Assembly: GCA_003647375.1 (NCBI GenBank)
Contig: QMMS01000101.1
Location: 1-13,286, forward strand
Length of the DNA: 13,286 nt
Direction of reading: 5' to 3'
Source: Deltaproteobacteria bacterium
Lineage (GTDB): Bacteria > Desulfobacterota > Desulfobacteria > Desulfobacterales > B30-G6
Position 1 is the first letter of the stretch, and the number at the start of each line of letters is the position of its first letter. A program made the translations under genes and the position numbers. Below, piece by piece: positions 7,550-13,191 of this stretch. The notes beneath the pieces were generated by a model. That model saw only the letters and a list, made by a program, of their open reading frames with translations. It searched no databases and was not told the DNA's origin.

Positions 7550-7942
7550 ATGAAATTAGTAGCAGCTTATAATGGTACGGATGAGTCAAAGATAGCCTTG
7601 GATCTCGCTAAAAAGCATGCCAAAATTTTCAACGCCAAACTCCTGGTCATTTCATCGAGCGAAGGCGGTAAAGGGGAAAAGCCTGAAAAAATTGCCAAAA
7701 TTGAGCTGGAGCTGGATCAGATTAAGAAAGATTTCGAACGGGAAGGGATCGACGGTGAAGTGGATCAGCTCGCCCGAGGGTTTTCCCCCGGGGAGGACCT
7801 GGTCATGTTTGCCGAAGAAAACGATATTGACCAGATTTATGTGGGCATCCGGAAAAAATCGCGCACCAGCAAACTCATCCTGGGGTCGACAGCGCAATAC
7901 ATTATCCTGAAGGCGTCTTGCCCCGTCATTTCGGTCAAATAA
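7550..7942 (+). CDS. UspA-family universal stress protein
   Basis: This 130-residue single-domain protein has the alpha/beta fold of the universal stress family: an N-terminal strand KLVAAYNGTDES (2-13), a charged middle (39-70), and the C-terminal nucleotide-loop region YVGIRKKSRTSKLILGSTAQYI. The ATP-binding UspA motif is G-X2-G-X9-G-S/T. Here the first (G99) and last (G112, S113) positions are kept, but the second glycine is lysine (K102), and the usual N-terminal aspartate in the VDGS turn is asparagine (N8). ATP binding is therefore uncertain. The start has a clear AGGAGA site (7539-7544). It follows the livF terminator, so it probably has its own promoter, though none is evident in the 44 bp between. 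Confidence 0.88.
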   Translation: MKLVAAYNGTDESKIALDLAKKHAKIFNAKLLVISSSEGGKGEKPEKIAKIELELDQIKKDFEREGIDGEVDQLARGFSPGEDLVMFAEENDIDQIYVGIRKKSRTSKLILGSTAQYIILKASCPVISVK

Positions 7943-7982
7943 TAACCTTGCTGCGCGATGTTATCTGATGCGGCTGCGCCGC
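7942..7982 (+). repeat. Double triloop-hairpin element, copy 2 (3' of usp)
   Basis: The element starts on the last base of the usp stop codon. Hairpin one (7942-7964, 23 nt) has outer arms ATAAC/GTTAT, a C-T mismatch, inner arms TTGC/GCGA with one G-T pair and loop TGC. After 5 nt, hairpin two (7970-7982) is GCGGC, loop TGC, GCCGC, then TATTTCACC. Compared with copy 1 the stem bases differ but pairing is kept (A-T replaced by G-C in hairpin two). Confidence 0.7.
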
Positions 7983-8073
7983 TATTTCACCAGAATTGAA
8001 CACACTCCACAGAACAGCCTCCATAAACCAGCTACCTATTCACGCCTGACGACAATGAAGGAGATTTTTGACT

Positions 8074-9588
8074 ATGGGACTGTACGATTTTACATTTTAT
8101 GACCTGATCGACCGCAATGCTCGTTCGTTCAACAACCGGCCGGCCTGGCTGGAGGCGGATGACGGAAGGTCGCTGACCTTCGGACAGTTCAAGGAGGCCG
8201 TGGACCGGTTTGCCAGCGGCCTGCAGCAAGCCGGGATAAAAAAGAGCGACCGGATCGGTGTGATCGGAAAGAACAGCCTGGAGTATTTTCTTCTGTACGG
8301 CGCAGCTTCAGCATTGGGGGCCATCGTGCTGCCCGTAAACTGGCGTTTGTCGGCCGATGAAGTCATCTTCAACCTGAATGATTGTGAACCCGTGGTCCTT
8401 TTTGTTGGTAGAGAACACGCGGAACTGATCGTGAATGGCAAAGACAAGCTCGGTTCTGTAAATCAAATTTATAATCTTGAAATCAATAGCGGTGAGTTCT
8501 GTGGGATCGAAACACTGCTGGACAATCAAGGCCTGTTCGAGCCGGCCGATGTCTCCGCAGACGACGGATTCGTCATCATCCATACGGCCGCTGTCGCCGG
8601 GAGACCGCGCGGTGCTCTTTTGAGTCACGGCAACCTGTTGTGTGCAAACCTGGTGCTGAATTACGGTTTCAATCTAAGTTCAGAGGATGTCCATCTCAAC
8701 CTGTTACCGCTCTTTCATGTTGGTGGCCTGTTCATGGCCACCAACAGTTTCCAGGCCGGCGCGCAAAATATCAATATGCGCAAATTCGATGCTGAAAAGG
8801 CCGTTGACCTGATCGAAAGATTCAAGGTTTCCATCCTGTTTGATTTTTCACCTATCCTGTCCGCTATTCTGGATGCCGGGGAAAAGACCGGCAAGGAGAT
8901 CGGTTCCCTGAGAGCGGTCGTGGGCCTTGATACACCTGAAACCATCGAAGCTTATCAGAAGCAAATCGGCGGTACGTTTTACAGTCTGTTCGGCCAGACA
9001 GAGACGTCGTGTGTTGTCACCATGGGCCCCTACAGCGACAGACCAGGCTCTGCAGGGCGACCGGTATCCCTTGCCATGGTACAACTTCTGGACGATAATG
9101 ACGCACCCGTCCCCCAGGGAGACGTCGGTGAAATTGCCGTTAAAGGACCCATGGTGTTTCAGGGGTACTGGAACCTGCCGGAAGATACGGCAGCGACCTT
9201 TCGCAACGGCTGGCACCACACTGGTGATCTGGGTCGTCTTGACGCGGATGGCTATCTCTGGTATTCCGGGCGTAAACCAGAGAAGGAACTGATCAAACCC
9301 GGTGGAGAAAACGTCTACCCCGCCGAAGTCGAGAAGGTGATTCTGGAGCATCCGGCTGTGGAAAAAACAACCGTGATCGGTATCCCGGATGCTAAATGGA
9401 AAGAAGCCATCAAGGCGGTTTGCCAGCTCAAATCCGGCCAGAACCTTACGCCCGAGGCCTTGATCCAGTTTGTGGGAGAACGGATCGCCCGGTTCAAAAA
9501 GCCGCAGTATGTCGAATTTGTTGCCGAGATGCCTCTGACGGCGGCGGGTGAAATCGATCGGCAGAAGGTTAAGGAACTATACGGTTAA
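8074..9588 (+). CDS. Acyl-CoA ligase-like ANL protein with altered catalytic motifs
   Basis: The 504-residue protein has the size and layout of medium-chain or aromatic acyl-CoA ligases (class I AMP-forming). Recognisable are the A5 motif LFGQTE (305-310), A7 HHTGDLGRLD (381-390), and the hinge SGRKPEKELIKPGGENVYPAEVE region (398-420). Two catalytic motifs deviate: the phosphate loop reads HTAAVAGRPRGALLSH (170-185) where TSGTTGxPKG is normal, and the A10 region reads LTAAGEIDRQ (488-497), with glutamate where GK carries the catalytic lysine. It could be a ligase with altered kinetics, a thioesterifying enzyme acting on pre-formed adenylates, or a non-catalytic relative. The ATG at 8074 follows AAGGAG (8058-8063); a TTG two codons upstream is a less likely start. 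It lies 131 bp after usp and 230 bp before the ACT gene. Confidence 0.87.
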   Translation: MGLYDFTFYDLIDRNARSFNNRPAWLEADDGRSLTFGQFKEAVDRFASGLQQAGIKKSDRIGVIGKNSLEYFLLYGAASALGAIVLPVNWRLSADEVIFNLNDCEPVVLFVGREHAELIVNGKDKLGSVNQIYNLEINSGEFCGIETLLDNQGLFEPADVSADDGFVIIHTAAVAGRPRGALLSHGNLLCANLVLNYGFNLSSEDVHLNLLPLFHVGGLFMATNSFQAGAQNINMRKFDAEKAVDLIERFKVSILFDFSPILSAILDAGEKTGKEIGSLRAVVGLDTPETIEAYQKQIGGTFYSLFGQTETSCVVTMGPYSDRPGSAGRPVSLAMVQLLDDNDAPVPQGDVGEIAVKGPMVFQGYWNLPEDTAATFRNGWHHTGDLGRLDADGYLWYSGRKPEKELIKPGGENVYPAEVEKVILEHPAVEKTTVIGIPDAKWKEAIKAVCQLKSGQNLTPEALIQFVGERIARFKKPQYVEFVAEMPLTAAGEIDRQKVKELYG

Positions 9589-9657
9589 TTTTATATTATG
9601 GTTTTAGGTGTTAAGCCGTCGTAGGCTATTACTCCGGCGGGTAAATACTCGCGGGTT

Positions 9658-9745
9658 GTCATTCCCGCGAAGGCGGGAATCCAGAAGAACACTGGATGCC
9701 CCGGCTATCTACTTGCCGGGGCAGGCTTATCAAGTCCGGCATGAC
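9658..9745. repeat. Palindromic intergenic element with imperfect GTCATTCCCG ends
   Basis: The 88-bp unit starts GTCATTCCCG and ends CCGGCATGAC, imperfect inverted ends (8 of 10). Inside are two strong hairpins: ATTCCCGC/GCGGGAAT with loop GAAG (9661-9680), and TGCCCCGGC/GCCGGGGCA with a 9-nt loop (9697-9723), joined by CCAG/CTGG. This is a widespread class of bacterial intergenic repeat. Translated, the left half gives the well-known false peptide SFPRRRESR. No transposase is present, so it would be a non-autonomous element if mobile. Confidence 0.75.
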
Positions 9746-9818
9746 GGAGTTAGCTATTTAGTCGCCAGGTTAATAAAGGCTAACGGCTTATTGCAAATCG
9801 TTTTTGGAGGAACATTCC

Positions 9819-10298
9819 ATGGTACGAACAGAAATATCGCTTTTCATGAAAAACGAACCCGGTGAACTGGGAAAACTGGCAACTGCTTTTGGGGAAGAAG
9901 GCATCAATATCGATGCCATGACGATTCAGGATGCGTCGAGCTATGTTCAGTCGCTTTTCAAGGCCAGGGGTAAATCCCTGAAGCGGATTGCTTCTGCAGC
10001 CAGCTACAACTCCATGCGCAAGGATTCGGCCCAGTACGCGCTGCTGCGTCTCCTGGTCGACAAAACAGACAAAGCCATGGATCTGCTGACTGAAAACGCG
10101 TATGTTTACGATATCGTGCCGGTGATTGCCCTGGAACTGGAGAACCGGCCGGGCGAGCTTGCCGGCATCACGAGAAAATTCGGCGAAGAAGGCGTCAACA
10201 TCAATTATGTTTATGGATCCGTGTCTTCGCCGGACGCAAAATGCCTTTTCGTGTTCTGCCCGGAGGATATAGACTTAGCCCGCAAAATCTTCACTTAA
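9819..10298 (+). CDS. Tandem ACT-domain protein, putative amino-acid sensor
   Basis: The 159-residue protein consists of two ACT modules and no enzyme domain. Module one begins TEISLFMKNEPGELGKLATAFGE and continues through GINIDAM (29-34); module two begins VIALELENRPGELAGITRKFGE and GVNINYVYGS (125-134). PGEL in each is the ligand-facing loop where ACT domains bind amino acids between subunits. Module one carries about 28 extra residues (roughly 43-70, basic and serine-rich) between its second and third strands. The ATG at 9819 is set by GGAGG (9806-9810). Small stand-alone tandem ACT proteins are often found near phenylacetate/indoleacetate CoA ligase and Liv transporter genes in anaerobes, which fits this setting. 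A regulatory role through amino-acid binding is inferred. Confidence 0.85.
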   Translation: MVRTEISLFMKNEPGELGKLATAFGEEGINIDAMTIQDASSYVQSLFKARGKSLKRIASAASYNSMRKDSAQYALLRLLVDKTDKAMDLLTENAYVYDIVPVIALELENRPGELAGITRKFGEEGVNINYVYGSVSSPDAKCLFVFCPEDIDLARKIFT

Positions 10299-10302
10299 TA
10301 AA

Positions 10303-10530
10303 TTCGCCTTCGGCTGTCATTTGCGCTACGCGCGTAATTAATCCTTCGGATGTCATTGATAGATATTTGCCCTTCGGGCATCATTTGTTCTATCGAACGA
10401 CATTTGCGCTGCGCGCGATATTTCGCCTTCGGCTGTCATTTGCGCTACGAGCGTAATTTATTGTTGCTGATAGCTGGCTGCTACGATTAATTACACGAAG
10501 TAAATAGCAACTAATTACGCGAAGCAAATT
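10303..10530. repeat. Array of triloop mini-hairpins between convergent genes
   Basis: The gap between the ACT gene and the convergent M14 gene is almost entirely repeats. A 37-bp unit occurs at 10303-10339 and 10422-10458 with 36 of 37 bases identical. Between them lie small hairpins with different stems: ATCC-TTC-GGAT (10342-10352), GCCC-TTC-GGGC (10369-10379), GTTC-TATC-GAAC (10387-10398) and GCGC-TGC-GCGC (10406-10416), separated by short AT-rich links such as GTCATT. Two 18-bp copies in opposite sense (10488-10505 and 10512-10529, 16 of 18 identical) lie next to the M14 stop. It resembles a larger cluster of the double-hairpin theme seen after livK and usp. Confidence 0.7.
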
Positions 10531-10540
10531 ACATTTCCTT

Positions 10541-11683
10541 TTACAGCGTGAGTAGATTCTCCCCCTTGCCCGTCAGGGGCTCCTTTCCCGCAACCTTGGC
10601 CAGCATACGGCCCGGCCGGGCAAAGCGGTCGACATTTACAGAAATAAGAATGCCGTCGATAGTGCTTTTGGCACGGCTGACGCGGCTGTTCTGATCGCTT
10701 TCAAGCGGATTCACGATTTCGGCAATGAGATCTCCTTTGTGGACAGCGTTGCCGGGCGTCTTGAAATAGACCACCACACCCGGTGCGGATGCTTTGATAT
10801 GTGCTACTCCCCGCAGGGGTGTTGCATCATTTATCAAGGGTGGCAGTTCTGCGACCTTTCCGGAAATCAAGCCCCTTCTTTGTAAAAAAAGGAAGATATT
10901 TTCGGCATCCCGGGATGCCAATTCGTGGGAGACGTCTGAAATCCCCCTCAGTTCGATGGTGGCGGCCAGACAGGCAAAAGGTATGGGGTACGCAGGAAAC
11001 TTTTCAGCCAGTTCCCACCAGATCCTGCTGCAGGCTTCGTCATAGGGGTTGTCGCCTGAGACTTTGGCCAGCAACGTCGCCGCCGATCCGATCTGGGCGG
11101 ACAGGTCCGAGGCCTCCGGCCAAAGGGGGCCGCCCATGTAGACATGGGTAACGGCCTGGTAGTCACAATGAAGATCGAGAACGATATCCGCATCAAAGGA
11201 AAGGGACAGGAGCAGGTGTTTAAGCCGGGCGGATTCATCACCGGGTGACAAGCCGTGGAGAACGTCGGCCATGGCCTGACGGACGAGGGCTTTGTTTTGA
11301 TCCGGGGAATCGGTCAGGGTATCCTGGATATTTTCGGCAACCTTCTCGGTAATGTCCAGGTGCTTTCGATTGAAATTCGTGTTGTCGAAATAATCGAAGC
11401 GACCTCTCAGGACTTCATCCCGCCACTGGCCCGCGCCGATGGGATTAGCCACGGGAATCAGCAGAATTTCGCCTTCGATGGTTCCGGCAGCATCCGCTGA
11501 ATCGAGCAGATCGATCAGATGGTGCATGACAAGATACCCGGGCGCTTCATCTGCATGGAGCCCTGCCTGGACATAGGCTTTCTTCCCGGCAGATCCACTG
11601 CCGTAACGGATAATCGTCAGCGTGCGCTCATTTCCCATACTGGAAACCGGTAAGGTCTTTTTCTCAACTGTTTTGGTTGTCAA
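10541..11683 (-). CDS. Succinylglutamate desuccinylase/aspartoacylase-family M14 zinc hydrolase
   Basis: The 380-residue protein belongs to the AstE/AspA branch of zinc carboxypeptidase-fold (M14) enzymes, which remove acyl groups from N-acyl amino acids or related amides. Visible are the zinc ligands in GLHADEAPGY (H43, E46) and LDLHCDY (H172), the substrate-binding NTNFNRKH (101-108), and a probable catalytic glutamate in TIELRG (E244). The C-terminal part (about 290-365) looks like a small beta-barrel, lipoyl-like domain (ASAPGVVVYF, HKGDLIAEIVNP), usual in this family. The start is TTG at 11683 with an AAGGA site (11693-11697 on this strand); the first ATG is codon 16 and has no ribosome-binding site. 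The exact substrate is unknown. The neighbouring basic-amino-acid-type binding protein suggests an amino-acid derivative. Confidence 0.87.
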   Translation of the reverse strand: MTTKTVEKKTLPVSSMGNERTLTIIRYGSGSAGKKAYVQAGLHADEAPGYLVMHHLIDLLDSADAAGTIEGEILLIPVANPIGAGQWRDEVLRGRFDYFDNTNFNRKHLDITEKVAENIQDTLTDSPDQNKALVRQAMADVLHGLSPGDESARLKHLLLSLSFDADIVLDLHCDYQAVTHVYMGGPLWPEASDLSAQIGSAATLLAKVSGDNPYDEACSRIWWELAEKFPAYPIPFACLAATIELRGISDVSHELASRDAENIFLFLQRRGLISGKVAELPPLINDATPLRGVAHIKASAPGVVVYFKTPGNAVHKGDLIAEIVNPLESDQNSRVSRAKSTIDGILISVNVDRFARPGRMLAKVAGKEPLTGKGENLLTL

Positions 11684-11785
11684 TGTGTTGAATCCTTATT
11701 TAGCTGTAAACTTTAAGTAGCTCACAGCTCATAGGTAACGCTTGGATGTTGTTATTAAGCTATAAGTGGCAAAAAAATAAAAACA

Positions 11786-11849
11786 ATCACGAAAACACGA
11801 AATCTGAAAAACACGAAAGCTTTCACGGTCTTTTTCGTACTTTCGTGAT
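11786..11849. repeat. Imperfect inverted repeat built of CACGAAA motifs
   Basis: The 64-bp element begins ATCACGAAA and ends TTTCGTGAT, a perfect 9-bp terminal inverted repeat. CACGAAA occurs three times in the left half (near 11788, 11796 and 11812), with matching TTTCGTG-like motifs in the right half. GAAAGCTTTC forms a 10-bp palindrome near the centre. It could fold into a long imperfect hairpin. No coding function is visible. Confidence 0.65.
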
Positions 11850-11932
11850 AATAGATCTTTTTCTTTTCCGGTTTCTGCGGGTTGGGAAAGCAACGGGCTA
11901 TCCGCTTATGGCTGCGTTACAGACTCAAGCTA

Positions 11933-11957
11933 AACGGGGGAGAAGTTCTCCCCCGTT
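11933..11957 (-). terminator. Probable terminator of the minus-strand binding-protein gene
   Basis: AACGGGGGAGA (11933-11943) and TCTCCCCCGTT (11947-11957) form a perfect 11-bp GC-rich stem with a 3-nt loop. On the minus strand it lies about 50 bp beyond the stop at 12006 and is followed by TTTAGCTT, a weak T-tract. It could terminate transcripts before the M14 gene. Confidence 0.5.
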
Positions 11958-11968
11958 CGGTTGAAATA

Positions 11969-12009
11969 GCGACAACGTCGCGTCAAATAAAATCGCTCCG
12001 CGATGTTAT
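11969..12009 (-). repeat. Double triloop-hairpin element, copy 3 (3' of the binding-protein gene)
   Basis: Read on the minus strand, the element starts at the base before the TAA of the binding-protein gene and includes that stop codon in its first arm. Hairpin one (11987-12009, 23 nt) has outer arms ATAA/TTAT, one mismatch, inner arms ATCGC/GCGAT and loop GGA. After a 5-nt spacer, hairpin two (11969-11981) is GCGAC, loop GTT, GTCGC, followed by TATTTCAACC. The 23+5+13 geometry equals copies 1 and 2, and the tail resembles TATTTCACC of copy 2. Confidence 0.7.
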
Positions 12010-12797
12010 TCGCCGTAAACGTTGAATTCGAAATACTTGTCCTGGATCTTTTTGTAGGTGCCATCCTGGCGGATTTTTACGATGGCCTGGTTGAACAGTT
12101 CCACCAGGTCCGTGTCTTGTTTGCGGATGGCGATTCCGGCACCCTCACCGAAATATTTTACCTCGGATAGATCCGGCCCGATAAACTGGAAAGCCTGTCC
12201 TTCCGGTTTCTTTAAAAAGCCGTCGTCAATGGCGACACTGTCTGCCAGCAGCATGTCCACACGTCCAGCCACCAGATCTAGATAGGCGTCGTCCTGGGTG
12301 CCGTAGCGTTTGACTTTAACACCTTCGCCACCCTGCTCCGTGACAAAGCGGTCGTGGATGGTGGCGCGCTGAACTGCAATACTCTTGCCTTTGGTGGCCT
12401 GGGCAACCTCTGCGCGGGTAAAATCCTTCATGGCGCCTTTCTTGCACACAAACTTGCCAGGTGTGTTGTAGTATTTGTTGGAGAACGCGACCTTTTTCTT
12501 GCGTTCTTCTGTGATGGACATGGAGGCAATAATGGCATCGTACTTTCTTGCCAGAAGGGCCGGAATAATACCATCCCAGTCCTGGGCTACCAGTTTGACT
12601 TCGGCGCCCATGGCGGCTACAAGGGCCCTGGCGATATCGATGTCAAACCCTTCTAGTTTGCCATCCGGTGTCGTATAACTGAATGGGGGGTAGGCACCCT
12701 CCACACCGATTCGTACGACTTTCCAGTCCTTGGCCTGGACAGCACTAGCGACCATTACCAGCGATAAAACGATCAAAAGAATCCATACTTTTTTCAT
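12006..12797 (-). CDS. Periplasmic amino-acid-binding protein, lysine/arginine/ornithine-binding type
   Basis: The 263-residue protein is a type II periplasmic-binding protein (SBP_bac_3 family) that resembles ArgT/HisJ throughout, down to the end KYFEFNVYGE. A signal peptide is evident (MKKVW, hydrophobic core, cleavage probably after VQA at residue 22). Groups known to hold the amino-acid backbone in this family appear kept: Y36, S92 and S94 in ASMSITEER, R99, T146 and D186. Positions lining the side-chain pocket differ from ArgT (E33 for Asp, W74 for Phe, A91 for Ser), so the ligand may not be lysine or arginine. The start has a strong GGAGG site. No permease or ATPase gene is adjacent within the window, so it is an orphan receptor here or part of a split operon. 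Confidence 0.9.
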   Translation of the reverse strand: MKKVWILLIVLSLVMVASAVQAKDWKVVRIGVEGAYPPFSYTTPDGKLEGFDIDIARALVAAMGAEVKLVAQDWDGIIPALLARKYDAIIASMSITEERKKKVAFSNKYYNTPGKFVCKKGAMKDFTRAEVAQATKGKSIAVQRATIHDRFVTEQGGEGVKVKRYGTQDDAYLDLVAGRVDMLLADSVAIDDGFLKKPEGQAFQFIGPDLSEVKYFGEGAGIAIRKQDTDLVELFNQAIVKIRQDGTYKKIQDKYFEFNVYGE

Positions 12798-12854
12798 AAC
12801 TCCTCCTCTTGTTGTTGGTGAACAGATTTATTTTCAGTATGTAACCAAAGCGAT

Positions 12855-12884
12855 ATGATATATAAAAAGATCGGGATATGTCAA
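12855..12884 (-). promoter_or_regulatory. Putative sigma-70 promoter of the minus-strand binding-protein gene
   Basis: On the minus strand a perfect TTGACA (12879-12884) is followed after 18 bp by TATCAT (12855-12860, five of six consensus bases); a 16-bp spacing to TATATC is an alternative. The site lies about 58 bp upstream of the start codon at 12797, in an AT-rich stretch. Confidence 0.55.
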
Positions 12885-12933
12885 TAAGATAGGGATCTCC
12901 GATCCGTTGTTCCGGCATCCCCCCCAGCGTTGC

Positions 12934-13057
12934 AAAAGCCTGAGGGCTTCAGAGTCAAGGCGTCTAAGGGTGGGCATCGACTGAGCTCAGCCGAAGTCAA
13001 GTCGTAGTCTTTTACTTCGAACCCTTAGCAACGCAGAATCTGAAGTCCTCAGGTTTT
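12934..13057. repeat. Long imperfect inverted repeat
   Basis: The left arm (12934-12971) and right arm (13021-13057) pair over about 37 positions with a few mismatches. Matching blocks are CCTGAGG/CCTCAGG, CTTCAGA/TCTGAAG and CTAAGGGT/ACCCTTAG. The 49-bp centre contains the palindrome CTGAGCTCAG (12980-12989). No gene or transposase is inside. It looks like a MITE-type or cruciform-forming element. Confidence 0.65.
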
Positions 13058-13066
13058 CCCGAAGGG

Positions 13067-13191
13067 TAAACAACATGGCAAAATCGATATTATCCTTGGA
13101 ATTCACCAGGGGAGATTTCCAAAAAACAGCGCTATCGCAACCATATTTAGTATAATAACAAATCGTTATATAGTATTTGCCATGTTGTTTA
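13067..13191. repeat. 16-bp perfect inverted repeat around a 93-bp AT-rich core
   Basis: TAAACAACATGGCAAA (13067-13082) and TTTGCCATGTTGTTTA (13176-13191) are exact reverse complements. The pairing stops abruptly on both sides. The core holds no gene of note. It starts 9 bp after the preceding inverted repeat, so both may belong to one composite element. Confidence 0.65.

Larger units (their letters stand above)
11684..11968. other. Intergenic region with several inverted repeats
   Basis: Between the M14 gene and the repeat behind the binding-protein gene there is no convincing gene. The region holds three AGCT blocks near 11702-11729, the CACGAAA inverted-repeat element (11786-11849), and the GC-rich stem-loop 11933-11957. 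A 72-codon open frame (11746-11964) runs through both palindromes and has no ribosome-binding site. No good promoter for the M14 gene was recognised. Confidence 0.55.

Noticed and set aside
8848..9351. 167-codon minus-strand open frame opposite the second ligase
   Set aside because: Shadow of the conserved sense gene; no ribosome-binding site or known motif.
9608..9865. 85-codon open frame with SFPRRRESR
   Set aside because: This is the typical false translation of the intergenic palindrome at 9658-9745; it also overlaps the ACT gene start in another frame and has no ribosome-binding site.
10303..10530. CRISPR array
   Set aside because: Units are short palindromes with variable stems and short common spacers, not identical repeats with unique spacers of equal length, and no cas gene is present.
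11746..11964. 72-codon plus-strand open frame
   Set aside because: It runs through two palindromes (11786-11849 and 11933-11957), has no ribosome-binding site and no recognisable protein features.
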